Source: Bifidobacteriaceae bacterium (lineage in GTDB: Bacteria; Actinomycetota; Actinomycetes; Actinomycetales; WQXJ01). Taken from it: a DNA stretch of 10,106 nucleotides. Both the position numbers and the translations under genes were made by a program. The notes under the pieces are model-generated. The model saw only the letters and a list, made by a program, of their open reading frames with translations. It did no database searches and was not told the origin of the DNA. Of the stretch, positions 1 to 6,550 are shown one piece after another. The stretch covers positions 1 through 10,106 of the forward strand of contig JAITJY010000218.1 in the NCBI GenBank assembly GCA_031278675.1, read 5' to 3'. Positions within the stretch are counted from its first letter, which is position 1. Each line of letters starts with the position of its first letter.

Positions 1-50
1 CGTCGGCGGTTCGCGCCCCTCGGCACAGCCAGGCGGGGCGTTTCGGTACT

Positions 51-1676
51 GTGGCTGTTCATAGGCCGGCGCATCTGGCCGATGCCGCCGCGTCGGCATC
101 GGGCACGGGGCCGGTGTCGGGACCGGCGCTGGAGCGTCGTTCGGCTTGGCCGGTGCGTCTTGGCTATGCCTACCTGGCGCTGCCTGTCGGCATCTTCTTG
201 GTTGGGTGGCTGGAATGGTGGTGGCTGATCCCAGCGTTGGCGATGTTGGTGGTCGGTTTTTGGCGGATGTGGGTGGAAGCCCCCAAGGTTTGGGTGCCGT
301 CTTGGAGCCGGCGCACGCTGGTGGTGGCCGTGGTGGTGTCGGTTATCCTGGCGGCCGGGGCGGTGTTTACCGGGATCGGTGCGGTGTCTGTCCAACACGG
401 GGATCATGCTTGGCGTAACGCCATTTTTGAGATGCTGGTGACCGAGCCGTGGCCGGTTGTGCTGGACAGCGAGTTCGGTGCGATAGCGCTGACCTACTAT
501 TTCGGGTTCTGGCTGCCTGCGGCGTTGATTGGTAAGGCGTTCGGGTTGGCGGTTGGATGGGCCGCATTGTTGGCTTGGGCCTGGGTCGGGTTGGCCGTGT
601 TCGCTTGCCTGGTGATGTCGCTGATGAAGCGCTTCGCGGTTTGGCCAATCGTAGTGTTCGCGTTTTTCGGCGGCATGGATATAGTCGAAAAGACAATCTT
701 TGGCTCGACCAGTGACTTCGCGATACCGCGCACTTCGGTTGAATGGATCGACTCGTTCCATATGTATTGCTATACGGCTTTCGGGGACCAGATAATCACA
801 GTTTTCAACCAGTCGATCCCGGCGTGGATTTTGACGGCCTTGATCATCACTCAACGCGACGGCAGATCCGTGGTCGCGTTTTCGGCGCTGGCCGCCATCG
901 ACTCCCCGCTGCCGCTGGTCGGTGCCGTCCCGATCGTGTTGGCGTGGGTGATCTCCCGGCCGCGTGCCTCCGCTAAAGGCGGGCGCGCCAGGTTGGGGGA
1001 GCGGCTACGGGCCAGCGTCCGCGAGATCATCACGGTCCAAAACGTCTTGATTGGGCTGATCGGCGTGGTGGTGTTCGGGGCTTTCTACGCGTCGAATCTG
1101 AACACCGCAGGACCAGAGTTCGTGATGCCACAGGGCTGGATCGATGTGGCCCGGCTCGGCGTGTTCTGGGTGTTCGAGTTCGTGATCATGTTCGGATTGG
1201 TCGGCCGCGAATGGCGGGGAAGCCCACTATGGTGGGCTGCGCTGGCGGTCATGATGGCTTTGCCGCTGGCACGCCTCGGGGCTTGGAACGACCTGGCGAT
1301 GCGGGCCGTCATCCCGTCCCAAGTGGTGGTCTATCTGATGGTGTGCTGGACCCTGGCGACCGCCAAACGCCCCTGGCACTCGGTCCAAACAGCTCTGTTG
1401 ACGATTGTCCTTGCCCTGGGCAGCGGATCAGTCCTGCACAAAGTCTTCTACCACACCAGAGCCGACCTAGCCGCGATCCAACTCATCGCCGACGGCGCCG
1501 AGTGGCGGGTCGCCAGGGAAACCTTGGCCTACCGGCTAGCCATACCCTGGAGTAAGAACCCAACCGCGCAAGAATACTGGCCGCAATACTTCGGCGACAT
1601 CAACAGCTTCTTCTACCGGGACCTCTCACGCGCCTCGGCCCCAGCTACGGACTCCCAACGGCTGACCGACTCCTGA
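51..1676 (+). CDS. Polytopic membrane protein, GT-C glycosyltransferase-like
   Basis: This is a 541-residue protein with about ten or more hydrophobic segments, beginning near residues 36-70 and 90-114. After the early segments comes a non-membrane loop (residues 115-141) with GDHAWRNAIF and TEPWPVVLDSEFG. This is followed by LTYYFGFWLPAALIGK (148-162) and, late in the protein, GAWNDLAMRAVIP (410-421). An acidic first outer loop and an NDxxMRxxIP-type segment recall large GT-C-fold polyprenyl-phosphate-sugar transferases, so a role in cell-envelope glycan assembly is possible, but I see no proof of catalysis. The last 70 residues are mostly non-membrane. The GTG at 51 has an AGGCGGGG stretch about 12 bases upstream, slightly far. 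The frame stays open from base 3 to the GTG with no stop, so the true start may lie upstream, outside the window. The next gene follows 153 bases later on the same strand. Confidence 0.75.
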   Translation: MAVHRPAHLADAAASASGTGPVSGPALERRSAWPVRLGYAYLALPVGIFLVGWLEWWWLIPALAMLVVGFWRMWVEAPKVWVPSWSRRTLVVAVVVSVILAAGAVFTGIGAVSVQHGDHAWRNAIFEMLVTEPWPVVLDSEFGAIALTYYFGFWLPAALIGKAFGLAVGWAALLAWAWVGLAVFACLVMSLMKRFAVWPIVVFAFFGGMDIVEKTIFGSTSDFAIPRTSVEWIDSFHMYCYTAFGDQIITVFNQSIPAWILTALIITQRDGRSVVAFSALAAIDSPLPLVGAVPIVLAWVISRPRASAKGGRARLGERLRASVREIITVQNVLIGLIGVVVFGAFYASNLNTAGPEFVMPQGWIDVARLGVFWVFEFVIMFGLVGREWRGSPLWWAALAVMMALPLARLGAWNDLAMRAVIPSQVVVYLMVCWTLATAKRPWHSVQTALLTIVLALGSGSVLHKVFYHTRADLAAIQLIADGAEWRVARETLAYRLAIPWSKNPTAQEYWPQYFGDINSFFYRDLSRASAPATDSQRLTDS

Positions 1677-1829
1677 AACAACCCTCGCCGCAAGCCCGCT
1701 CACGGAGGTCAAACGCCTTCCCGTAATAGAAGACGGGTCTCGCCGGATGCTGGGCACGAGAGCCTCTTAGGCGGTAGCATGGCGGTCGCTGCAATGGCAG
1801 GTGACCCCAGGACTGGCAAGGAGTGCTAG
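1677..1829 (+). promoter_or_regulatory. Intergenic region with weak promoter candidate and strong ribosome site
   Basis: This spacer separates the two plus-strand membrane-protein genes. A small inverted repeat, CCCGT (1720-1724) with ACGGG (1733-1737), forms a 5-bp stem with an 8-base loop. No T-run follows, so it is a poor intrinsic terminator. TGGGCA (1751-1756) and TAGCAT (1775-1780), 18 bases apart, each match the housekeeping -35 and -10 consensus at four of six positions and could drive the downstream gene; this is weak evidence. A clear Shine-Dalgarno sequence, AAGGAG at 1818-1823, lies 6 bases before the ATG at 1830 and fixes that start. Confidence 0.35.
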
Positions 1830-2630
1830 ATGGAACAAGGCGACTGGTTCGATTTGCTGTTCACCAGGGACGCGCCACCCGAGACACTGTGGCAGTGGGG
1901 TGATCCGGCGCACATTGTCTACCTGGTTGTGACCGTTGTCGCGGTGGTTGTTTCAGTGCGCGCTTTGTGCCACGTCCCGGAAGACAAACAACGCCGGGTC
2001 ACCCAGTGGCTCGCTTGGTCTGTCTTTTCGATCTGGATAATCCCGCCCTTCTTGATGTGTATTTTCGATACAGGTGAGCAATGGAAAGACCACCTGCCGC
2101 TCCATCTGTGTACATCAGCCTCGATTTTGCTGCCCATAGGGCTGCTTACCCGCAACAAGCCGTTGCTCAACTTCGGGTTCAGCCTGGGTCTGCCGGCCGC
2201 GCTTGCCGCGATCATCTTCCCAGGGGAAATGTTTCAGCATCTCAGTGCGTATTCCGTACACTATTTCCTCCACAACATTGGTCACATCCTGCCAATTGTC
2301 GCGTCCTTGGCGCCGATCGCGATGGGCTGGTGGCAGCCAAGTTGGCGTTATTATCCGTTCAGCGTGGGGCTCGGCCTGGTGCTCATGGGGATCGCCTATC
2401 CAGTCAATAAGCTGATCGGCTCGAACTACTTCTTCGTGAACTGGCCCGAACCAGGAACAGCCCTTGAGTTCTTCGGCTCCGTGTTAGGCCGGCCAATGTA
2501 TCTCCCGGTCCTGGCGGTGGTCGCAGCGTTAGTTATGGCCGCCATGTTCGGCATCTGGAGCGCAGTGTCTTGGGGTATGCGCCTACGCCAACGCAATCGT
2601 CAACGGCATCGTGCGGCGCCTAACGCCTAA
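1830..2630 (+). CDS. YwaF/TIGR02206-family integral membrane protein
   Basis: This is a 266-residue protein with about seven hydrophobic segments. It carries features I recognise from the TIGR02206/YwaF family, distantly related to TMEM164: DHLPLHLC (87-94), a LLNFGFSLGLPAAL segment (112-125), histidines in VHYFLHNIGH (143-152), and NYFFVNWPEPGTALEFFG followed by GRPMYLPVL near the C-terminus. The family is widespread in bacteria and its biochemical role is not established. The Cys and His residues in these motifs are candidate functional residues by conservation only. The tail after the last segment is short and very basic (MRLRQRNRQRHR), consistent with a cytoplasmic end. The start is well supported by AAGGAG six bases upstream. 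The stop TAA (2628-2630) directly touches the stop of the opposing MFS gene, leaving no room for a separate terminator. Confidence 0.88.
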   Translation: MEQGDWFDLLFTRDAPPETLWQWGDPAHIVYLVVTVVAVVVSVRALCHVPEDKQRRVTQWLAWSVFSIWIIPPFLMCIFDTGEQWKDHLPLHLCTSASILLPIGLLTRNKPLLNFGFSLGLPAALAAIIFPGEMFQHLSAYSVHYFLHNIGHILPIVASLAPIAMGWWQPSWRYYPFSVGLGLVLMGIAYPVNKLIGSNYFFVNWPEPGTALEFFGSVLGRPMYLPVLAVVAALVMAAMFGIWSAVSWGMRLRQRNRQRHRAAPNA

Positions 2631-3938
2631 TCAGCCCTCCGGCGGGGCAGCGGTCGGGGCCGTCGGCGGGGCCGGTGGTTTAGGCGCAGGGCGGTCCAGC
2701 GCCAAAACGCCAGGCAGGGCCAGCGGGATCAAGCTGAGCGCGGCCATGACGCAACCGCTGATCAAGAACCATGGCGCTATACCGGTTTGCTCGGCGGCGA
2801 CGCCGCTGATCGCCAGGCCGATAGGACTGGCCAACGACATCGCGGAACTGAACAAGCCCATGACCCGGCCCAGCTTTTCTTCGGGGGTGTGGCGCTGGAT
2901 CACGGTCTGCAGCGGGCCGTTGAAGAAAGGAGCGATCAGTCCCATCGCCCCGGTCATGACCAGGAACCACCAGAAACCGGTCGGGGGCAGGGCGCCGCTG
3001 ATCGCGGCGGTGACACCAACGCCTGCCCCAGCAAAGATCACCAGGCGCACGTGATGACGGCCGCCGCCCCAGGCGAGGAGTGCCCCTGATCCGATCAGCG
3101 AAGCCAGGCCCCAGACCGCTTCGGTAATGGCCGCCATATAGCCAGTGCCGTCGAAATGTTGGTAAACCAACAGGGGGAACAGGGCGCCCACCGGCAGCAA
3201 GACCACCAAAACGCCGACGCAAATCGCCATCAACGCATACAGGCCGCGGGTGTGGCGGATCTCCCGGAACCCGCCAGCGAGGTTCGCCAGGACGCGCTGG
3301 CCGTCCATGGATTGATCGCGCACGGTGGGGATGCGGGCCAAGGCCAGGCCCAAGCAGGCGATCGCTGCGCCGCCGGCGTCTAAGAACATCACCCAGTGGA
3401 AGCCGATCGATTCGTAGAACAAGATCCCGAGGGCCGGCGCCCCGATCCCGGCCGCGCTGAACAGCATGCTAGACACGGAGTTGATCCGCAGCAGGTGTTT
3501 GCCGGGCACCAACAGCGGCATCGCGGCCATCATCGCGGGCGTGTGGAACGCTTGTGCGGCCGCCCTGACGGCGAATATCACCAGGATTAGGCCCAGGCTG
3601 GGTTCGCCCACCAAGATGATCCAGCCGAGCACCGCCGATGCCGCCCCCACAGCAGCGTCCGCGATCAGCATCATGTTGCGCCGGTTGAACCGGTCCGCCA
3701 GCACGCCGCCGAAGGGCGAGAGTAGTCCCGTCGGCAACACCGATGCCAGCGCTGCGATCGACAGCCACATGGCCGAGCCGGTGGCCTCAGTGATGTACCA
3801 GATAGCCGCATAGCTTGCGGCGAAGCTGGTCACGATGGAAAAGGCTTGGCCGCCCCAGATCACTACGATCACGGACAGCCAGTTGGTGGGCAGGGGGCGC
3901 CCGCTGGCACTGACGGCCTGGGGGACTGCGCTGGCCAC
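2631..3938 (-). CDS. MFS efflux permease, DHA3/Mef-like
   Basis: This is a 435-residue protein with 12 predicted membrane segments, a normal length for a major facilitator permease. The N-terminal region IWGGQAFSIVTS (27-38), the YITEATGSAMWLS stretch (48-60) and loop motif A, GGVLADRFNRR (77-87), strongly resemble the DHA3 branch that includes macrolide-efflux Mef proteins. A proton-driven exporter in the cytoplasmic membrane is therefore likely; the substrate cannot be read from the sequence. A long cytoplasmic-type stretch around residues 205-230 separates the two six-helix halves. The C-terminal tail is Pro/Ala-rich. The GTG start is fixed by AAGGAGGA (complement of 3942-3949), about four bases upstream. 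The gene diverges from an AbrB-like regulator across a hairpin-rich leader, which suggests local control. Its stop TGA (2631-2633) directly abuts the YwaF-like stop. Confidence 0.92.
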   Translation of the reverse strand: MASAVPQAVSASGRPLPTNWLSVIVVIWGGQAFSIVTSFAASYAAIWYITEATGSAMWLSIAALASVLPTGLLSPFGGVLADRFNRRNMMLIADAAVGAASAVLGWIILVGEPSLGLILVIFAVRAAAQAFHTPAMMAAMPLLVPGKHLLRINSVSSMLFSAAGIGAPALGILFYESIGFHWVMFLDAGGAAIACLGLALARIPTVRDQSMDGQRVLANLAGGFREIRHTRGLYALMAICVGVLVVLLPVGALFPLLVYQHFDGTGYMAAITEAVWGLASLIGSGALLAWGGGRHHVRLVIFAGAGVGVTAAISGALPPTGFWWFLVMTGAMGLIAPFFNGPLQTVIQRHTPEEKLGRVMGLFSSAMSLASPIGLAISGVAAEQTGIAPWFLISGCVMAALSLIPLALPGVLALDRPAPKPPAPPTAPTAAPPEG

Positions 3939-3958
3939 GGCTCCTCCTTAGTTCTTCC

Positions 3959-4004
3959 CCAGGCGAAGACCGCCGCTACGGCTGGGCGGGGGCACCAGGC
4001 GAAG
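3959..4004. repeat. 10-bp direct repeat CCAGGCGAAG
   Basis: CCAGGCGAAG occurs at 3959-3968 and again at 3995-4004, a 36-base period, in the 5' leader of the MFS gene. The copies could be a pair of regulator half-sites spaced by about three to four helical turns, or chance in GC-rich DNA. On the minus strand the first copy, with the bases beside it, also makes a small TCTTC/GAAGA hairpin just ahead of the ribosome site. Confidence 0.4.
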
Positions 4005-4036
4005 GCGCTGAGTGTGGCGCGAAGGGTTATCTCGGT

Positions 4037-4071
4037 CGGTCTGGACGGTGTTGAACAACGCCGTCCGACCG
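4037..4071. repeat. Long dyad / hairpin A
   Basis: The left arm 4037-4052 pairs with 4057-4071: CGGTC, a bulged T (4042), then GGACGG and TGTT, against AACG, CCGTCC and GACCG. This gives 15 pairs including one T-G wobble, closed by a GAAC tetraloop. At DNA level the core GGACGG-n-GTTG-AA-CAAC-n-CCGTCC is almost fully symmetric, so it could be an operator as well as an RNA hairpin. No T-run follows on either strand, which argues against a simple intrinsic terminator. Confidence 0.65.
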
Positions 4072-4133
4072 TGCCCGCGCAGGGGAGAACGAAGCTCTCA
4101 CCAGCGGAAACGCGGCAGATAAGCGCTGTCGGA

Positions 4134-4171
4134 CGCCCTAGGAGCGCGTTGCTGAACGCTCTCCTAGGGCG
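4134..4171. repeat. Long dyad / hairpin B
   Basis: CGCCCTAGGAG (4134-4144) pairs perfectly with CTCCTAGGGCG (4161-4171). Inside, after a single C/T mismatch, GCGTT pairs with AACGC around a GCTG tetraloop, giving 16 pairs in 38 bases. Each arm contains the palindrome CCTAGG, whose CTAG core is rare in many bacterial genomes. No T-run follows on either strand. The element lies about 80 bases upstream of the AT-rich promoter-like stretch and about 195 bases upstream of the MFS start. It may be an operator, a leader-RNA structure or a dispersed palindromic element; the sequence alone does not decide. Confidence 0.7.
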
Positions 4172-4245
4172 AAGCCTTCGTCAATGTTAGCGAGTGTGCG
4201 GGACGTGTTCAGGGACCTGTGGGACGGCAGCGGCGCTGCGGTGTG

Positions 4246-4282
4246 GTATGCTTTACATGATTTTGCACAATGATACCTACTA
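4246..4282 (+). promoter_or_regulatory. AT-rich promoter-like stretch before AbrB-like gene
   Basis: This is the most AT-rich stretch in the neighbourhood. TTTACA (4252-4257) is a fair -35 box. With 16 bases of spacing it meets TACCTA (4274-4279), preceded by TG as in extended -10 promoters, but the -10 match is poor. TATGCT (4247-4252) is an alternative -10 without a clear -35. The element ATGAT is repeated at 4257-4261 and 4270-4274 around TTTGCACA. A divergent promoter for the MFS gene on the other strand (TTGTGC with TACCAC) is equally weak. GGAGG (4290-4294) lies four bases before the ATG at 4299. Confidence 0.35.
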
Positions 4283-4298
4283 GTAGTTCGGAGGAACG

Positions 4299-4727
4299 AT
4301 GACGACCAAGCCTGAGGGGCGGCCCCCCTTCCCGTGGCAGCACATCCCGGCGCCGGGCAAGATTTACGGGACGGCGACGGTCGGCGAACGCGGCCAAGTG
4401 GCCATTCCCGCCGAGGCCCGCAAACAGTTATCGATCAAGAGTGGCGATAAATTGGTGGTTTTCGGGAACAAGATCAATGGGTCGTTGATCTTGGTGCGGG
4501 CCGACGTGTTAGAGAATTTTGCGGAGTTCTTCTTGACCAAGCTCAACAAGTTGGGAGAACACGCCGAGGCATTCTTCGCGCAGTTTACCGACCCAGCCGA
4601 ACAAGCGGACGCCGCCGGGGAAGAGGCTTTGCCGTTGGACGATGCCGCCGCGCCCGCGCCCAGCCCCACCGCACCGCCGCCCCCGGGCCCGGAAGCAGAG
4701 CCGCCTAAACCAGCCAGCGACCAATAA
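4299..4727 (+). CDS. AbrB/MazE/SpoVT-family DNA-binding regulator with Pro-rich tail
   Basis: This is a 142-residue protein. Residues 24-70 form a swapped-hairpin AbrB-type domain: GTATVGERGQVAIPAEARK, then SIKSGDKLVVFG and a strand ending LILVRAD. The GERGQ-x-x-IP signature and the GD turn are the family hallmarks; such domains bind DNA as dimers. The N-terminus is Pro-rich. Residues 68-95 are amphipathic and may support oligomerisation. From about 97 onward the chain is acidic, then Ala/Pro-rich and probably disordered. This is longer than a bare antitoxin such as MazE and no toxin gene is adjacent, so a transcription regulator is the better reading. It starts at ATG with GGAGGAA just upstream. 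It diverges from the MFS pump and precedes an ABC1 kinase by 125 bases; the pump or its own promoter are the likeliest targets, by inference. Confidence 0.88.
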   Translation: MTTKPEGRPPFPWQHIPAPGKIYGTATVGERGQVAIPAEARKQLSIKSGDKLVVFGNKINGSLILVRADVLENFAEFFLTKLNKLGEHAEAFFAQFTDPAEQADAAGEEALPLDDAAAPAPSPTAPPPPGPEAEPPKPASDQ

Positions 4728-4795
4728 GCTGGGGCGATGGATTCGCCCAACCGAAGGCCACGCACCTGGCCGGTGACGGCCCGGCGCGCCTTGTT

Positions 4796-4830
4796 GCCCG
4801 GTACGGGCCCCTGTGGCGCGCTCCGCGCGC
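4796..4830 (+). other. Two small GC-rich hairpins between AbrB-like and ABC1 genes
   Basis: GCCCG-gta-CGGGC (4796-4808) is a 5-bp stem with a 3-base loop. GCGCGC-tcc-GCGCGC (4816-4830) is a 6-bp stem with a 3-base loop. Neither is followed by a T-run, so complete termination between the two genes is not indicated. They could attenuate or stabilise a shared transcript, or simply reflect high GC. I see no convincing promoter in the 125-base gap. Confidence 0.35.
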
Positions 4831-4838
4831 AAGGTCTT

Positions 4839-4846
4839 AGGTGGAG
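4839..4846 (+). promoter_or_regulatory. Ribosome-binding site AGGTGGAG that sets the ABC1 start
   Basis: AGGTGGAG ends six bases before the ATG at 4853. The in-frame GTG at 4841, which would add four residues (MELA), lies inside this ribosome site and has only AAGG at 4831-4834 ahead of it. The ATG is therefore the better start. Confidence 0.6.
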
Positions 4847-4852
4847 TTGGCT

Positions 4853-6457
4853 ATGCCTAGGCTGACCAGGCGTTATACCTCGATTGTGGGGCTAGCGGCG
4901 CGGTTCGCTGCGCAACTTTGGTGCCTCAGCGCGACGCGGCGCTGGCGTTCGCCGGAGCGGCAGAGGGCCAAACAGCGGGCGTTGTACACGCGCCAGGCCC
5001 GTGAGTTCCGGGTCTTCGCCACTGAACTCGGAGGCTTGGCAATCAAGGTCGGGCAGGTCTTATCGGTGCGCGTCGACATGCTGCCGAAGGAATACATTGT
5101 GGAACTGGGCAAACTGCAAGACGCGGTCCCGCCCGTCACGGCGGCGGCGATAATCGGCGTGGTCGAACGCGAGTTGGCCGCCCCTGTGGAGGACTTGTTC
5201 GCTGAATTCGACCAGGAACCGATTGCGGCGGCATCGTTGGGCCAAGTCCACCGGGCGGTCTTGCCAGATGGGCGGCCCGTGGCGGTCAAAATATTGCGCC
5301 CTGGAATAGAAGAACTGGTCGAAACCGATCTGGGGGCGTTGCGTCTGGTGCTGCGTGGACTGGCCCGGTTCTCCAAGACCAATCGGTTTATCGATTGGCT
5401 GGGCATTGCGCGCGATTTCGAGGAAACTTTGCGAGCCGAACTCGACTATCTGAAAGAAGGACGCAACGCGGAGGAGTTCCAGCGCAATTTCTTGTTCAAC
5501 CCACACGTAGAAATGCCGCAGATTCATTGGAGCCACACCACCCGGCGCGTCCTGACAATGGAATACATGGATGGGGTCAAGATTGATGATCTGGCCGCAT
5601 TGGACGCCAGCGGGATAGACCGGACCGCTTTGGCCACGAATCTGATGGAGCTATATCTCCATATGCTGCTGCATGACGGATTTTTCCACGCGGACCCGCA
5701 TCCTGGGAATGTGTTGGTAGGCGCGGGCGGTGTGATTCAATTGGTCGATTTCGGGATGGTCGGCACCGTCTCGGAGCAGATGCGGCTGGAGTATGCCGCC
5801 TTGGTGACGGCGTTCTTCCGCCGCGATGCCGGCGGCGTGGTGGCGGCGCTGAAAGAACTGGGGTTTGTGGGACGCGACGCGGACACGGGGGTGTTGAAGG
5901 AGTCTCTGATTCCTCTGATTGACACCATGATCAATGACCTGACGGGGCTGTTCAGGGGTTCGTCGTTCCTGGAGGACGCGGCGGCGGGCGAGACCAAGGC
6001 GCGGGGGCTGGCCGCCCCAGGGGCGTCGCTGGACCAACTGCGGGAACTGATCCTGACACAGCCGGTCAGTCTTCCAGGGCAGGTCAGTTTCCTCGGCAAA
6101 GCGCTGATCACGGTCTTTTCCAACTGCTACAGGCTGGATGCCCAGGTGGACTTGGTGGCGATCACACAGGAGTGGGCGCGCCCCCTGATGACCGCTGCGG
6201 CCCGCGAAAGCGTGGCCCAAGCCGCCAACGAAGCTTTGGAACTGCTCAAGGCGCTTCCCGCAACGCTCCGCCACATGGTTAACCTCGCGGAGAAGATGGA
6301 TGACGGCTCGCTGACGATCCGGCTCAGCGCCGCCGATTTCCGGCGGCTCGAAGCGGCCCGCGCCACCCAGACCAAGCGCATGACCCGGGCCGTTGCCGCA
6401 GCAGCTAGCTGCTTAGGCGCCCTGATCCTCTACACCGCCCGAAAAACGCGCCGCTGA
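4853..6457 (+). CDS. ABC1/UbiB (AarF)-family atypical kinase-like protein
   Basis: This is a 534-residue protein with the ABC1 family hallmarks in order: KVGQ (65-68, the family KxGQ motif), the Ala-rich nucleotide loop AAASLGQVH (125-133) in place of a Gly-rich loop, VAVK (143-146, ATP-anchoring Lys), ELDYLKEGRNAEEF (196-209), HADPHPGN (279-286, catalytic loop) and VDFG (298-301, metal-binding). All key residues are present, so it should bind nucleotide. Family members act as ATPases or kinases that support isoprenoid-quinone synthesis or lipid handling at membranes. An actinobacterium would use menaquinone, so the exact role here is open. The C-terminal hydrophobic stretch near 510-526 is a likely membrane anchor, followed by a basic end. 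The start choice rests on AGGTGGAG before the ATG. It may share a transcript with the AbrB-like gene. It converges on the helicase gene, 70 bases away. Confidence 0.92.
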   Translation: MPRLTRRYTSIVGLAARFAAQLWCLSATRRWRSPERQRAKQRALYTRQAREFRVFATELGGLAIKVGQVLSVRVDMLPKEYIVELGKLQDAVPPVTAAAIIGVVERELAAPVEDLFAEFDQEPIAAASLGQVHRAVLPDGRPVAVKILRPGIEELVETDLGALRLVLRGLARFSKTNRFIDWLGIARDFEETLRAELDYLKEGRNAEEFQRNFLFNPHVEMPQIHWSHTTRRVLTMEYMDGVKIDDLAALDASGIDRTALATNLMELYLHMLLHDGFFHADPHPGNVLVGAGGVIQLVDFGMVGTVSEQMRLEYAALVTAFFRRDAGGVVAALKELGFVGRDADTGVLKESLIPLIDTMINDLTGLFRGSSFLEDAAAGETKARGLAAPGASLDQLRELILTQPVSLPGQVSFLGKALITVFSNCYRLDAQVDLVAITQEWARPLMTAAARESVAQAANEALELLKALPATLRHMVNLAEKMDDGSLTIRLSAADFRRLEAARATQTKRMTRAVAAAASCLGALILYTARKTRR

Positions 6458-6459
6458 CC

Positions 6460-6550
6460 GGCCCTAGCCCAGGTCTGGGTGGATGCCCAGGCCGCAGTGT
6501 TGCGCGCAGCCGGCCTGTCGGCGGGCCCTAGCCCAGGTCTGGGCGGATGC
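6460..6550. repeat. 27-bp direct repeat at convergent gene junction
   Basis: The two copies lie at 6460-6486 and 6524-6550, starting 64 bases apart and differing at one base (T at 6480, C at 6544). The repeat begins GGCCCTAG and contains the inverted repeat CCCAG-gt-CTGGG. The second copy covers the helicase stop codon and its last residues (RIRPDLG). The first copy, read on the same strand, would encode IHPDLG and the same TAG stop, but in a shifted frame because 64 is not a multiple of three. The bases between and after the copies do not match. This looks like a short local duplication of the helicase 3' end, or a pair of functional sites such as a bidirectional stop signal. Confidence 0.75.

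Larger units (their letters stand above)
3939..4298. other. 360-base divergent intergenic region, structured, no convincing gene
   Basis: This region separates the start of the MFS gene (minus) from the start of the AbrB-like gene (plus). It contains the MFS ribosome site, a repeated 10-mer, two long dyads (4037-4071 and 4134-4171) and an AT-rich stretch near 4246-4288. CGTCCGAC (4062-4069), in the right arm of the first dyad, is also complementary to GTCGGACG (4128-4135), which runs into the second dyad, so an alternative fold is possible. Open frames crossing the region lack ribosome sites and recognisable protein character. A 15-codon minus frame ending in TAA just before the MFS ribosome site also has no ribosome site of its own. 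Confidence 0.6.

Noticed and set aside
3951..3998. 15-codon minus-strand leader peptide ending just before the MFS ribosome site
   Set aside because: A GTG-to-TAA frame exists, but it has no ribosome site and no suggestive codon run. Mef-type pumps can have leader attenuation, so it was considered, but the sequence does not support a specific peptide.
4134..4171. Hairpin B as a factor-independent terminator
   Set aside because: There is no T-run after the stem on either strand and no gene ends nearby; both flanking genes start here rather than stop.
3959..4171. CRISPR array or IS element ends
   Set aside because: The repeats are only two or three in number, of unequal length and sequence, with no spacers of regular size and no transposase or target-site duplication.
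3846..4190. 114-codon plus-strand frame overlapping the MFS start and the hairpin region
   Set aside because: It begins inside the MFS coding sequence on the opposite strand, has no ribosome site and runs through both dyads; no protein family character.
4299..4727. AbrB-like gene as the antitoxin of a toxin-antitoxin pair
   Set aside because: No small toxin frame (MazF-, VapC- or Doc-like) lies on either side; the next gene is a full ABC1 kinase and the protein is longer than usual antitoxins.
5651..6274. 207-codon minus-strand frame inside the ABC1 gene
   Set aside because: It is the shadow of a well-supported kinase-like gene; composition is Arg/Gln-rich and there is no ribosome site.
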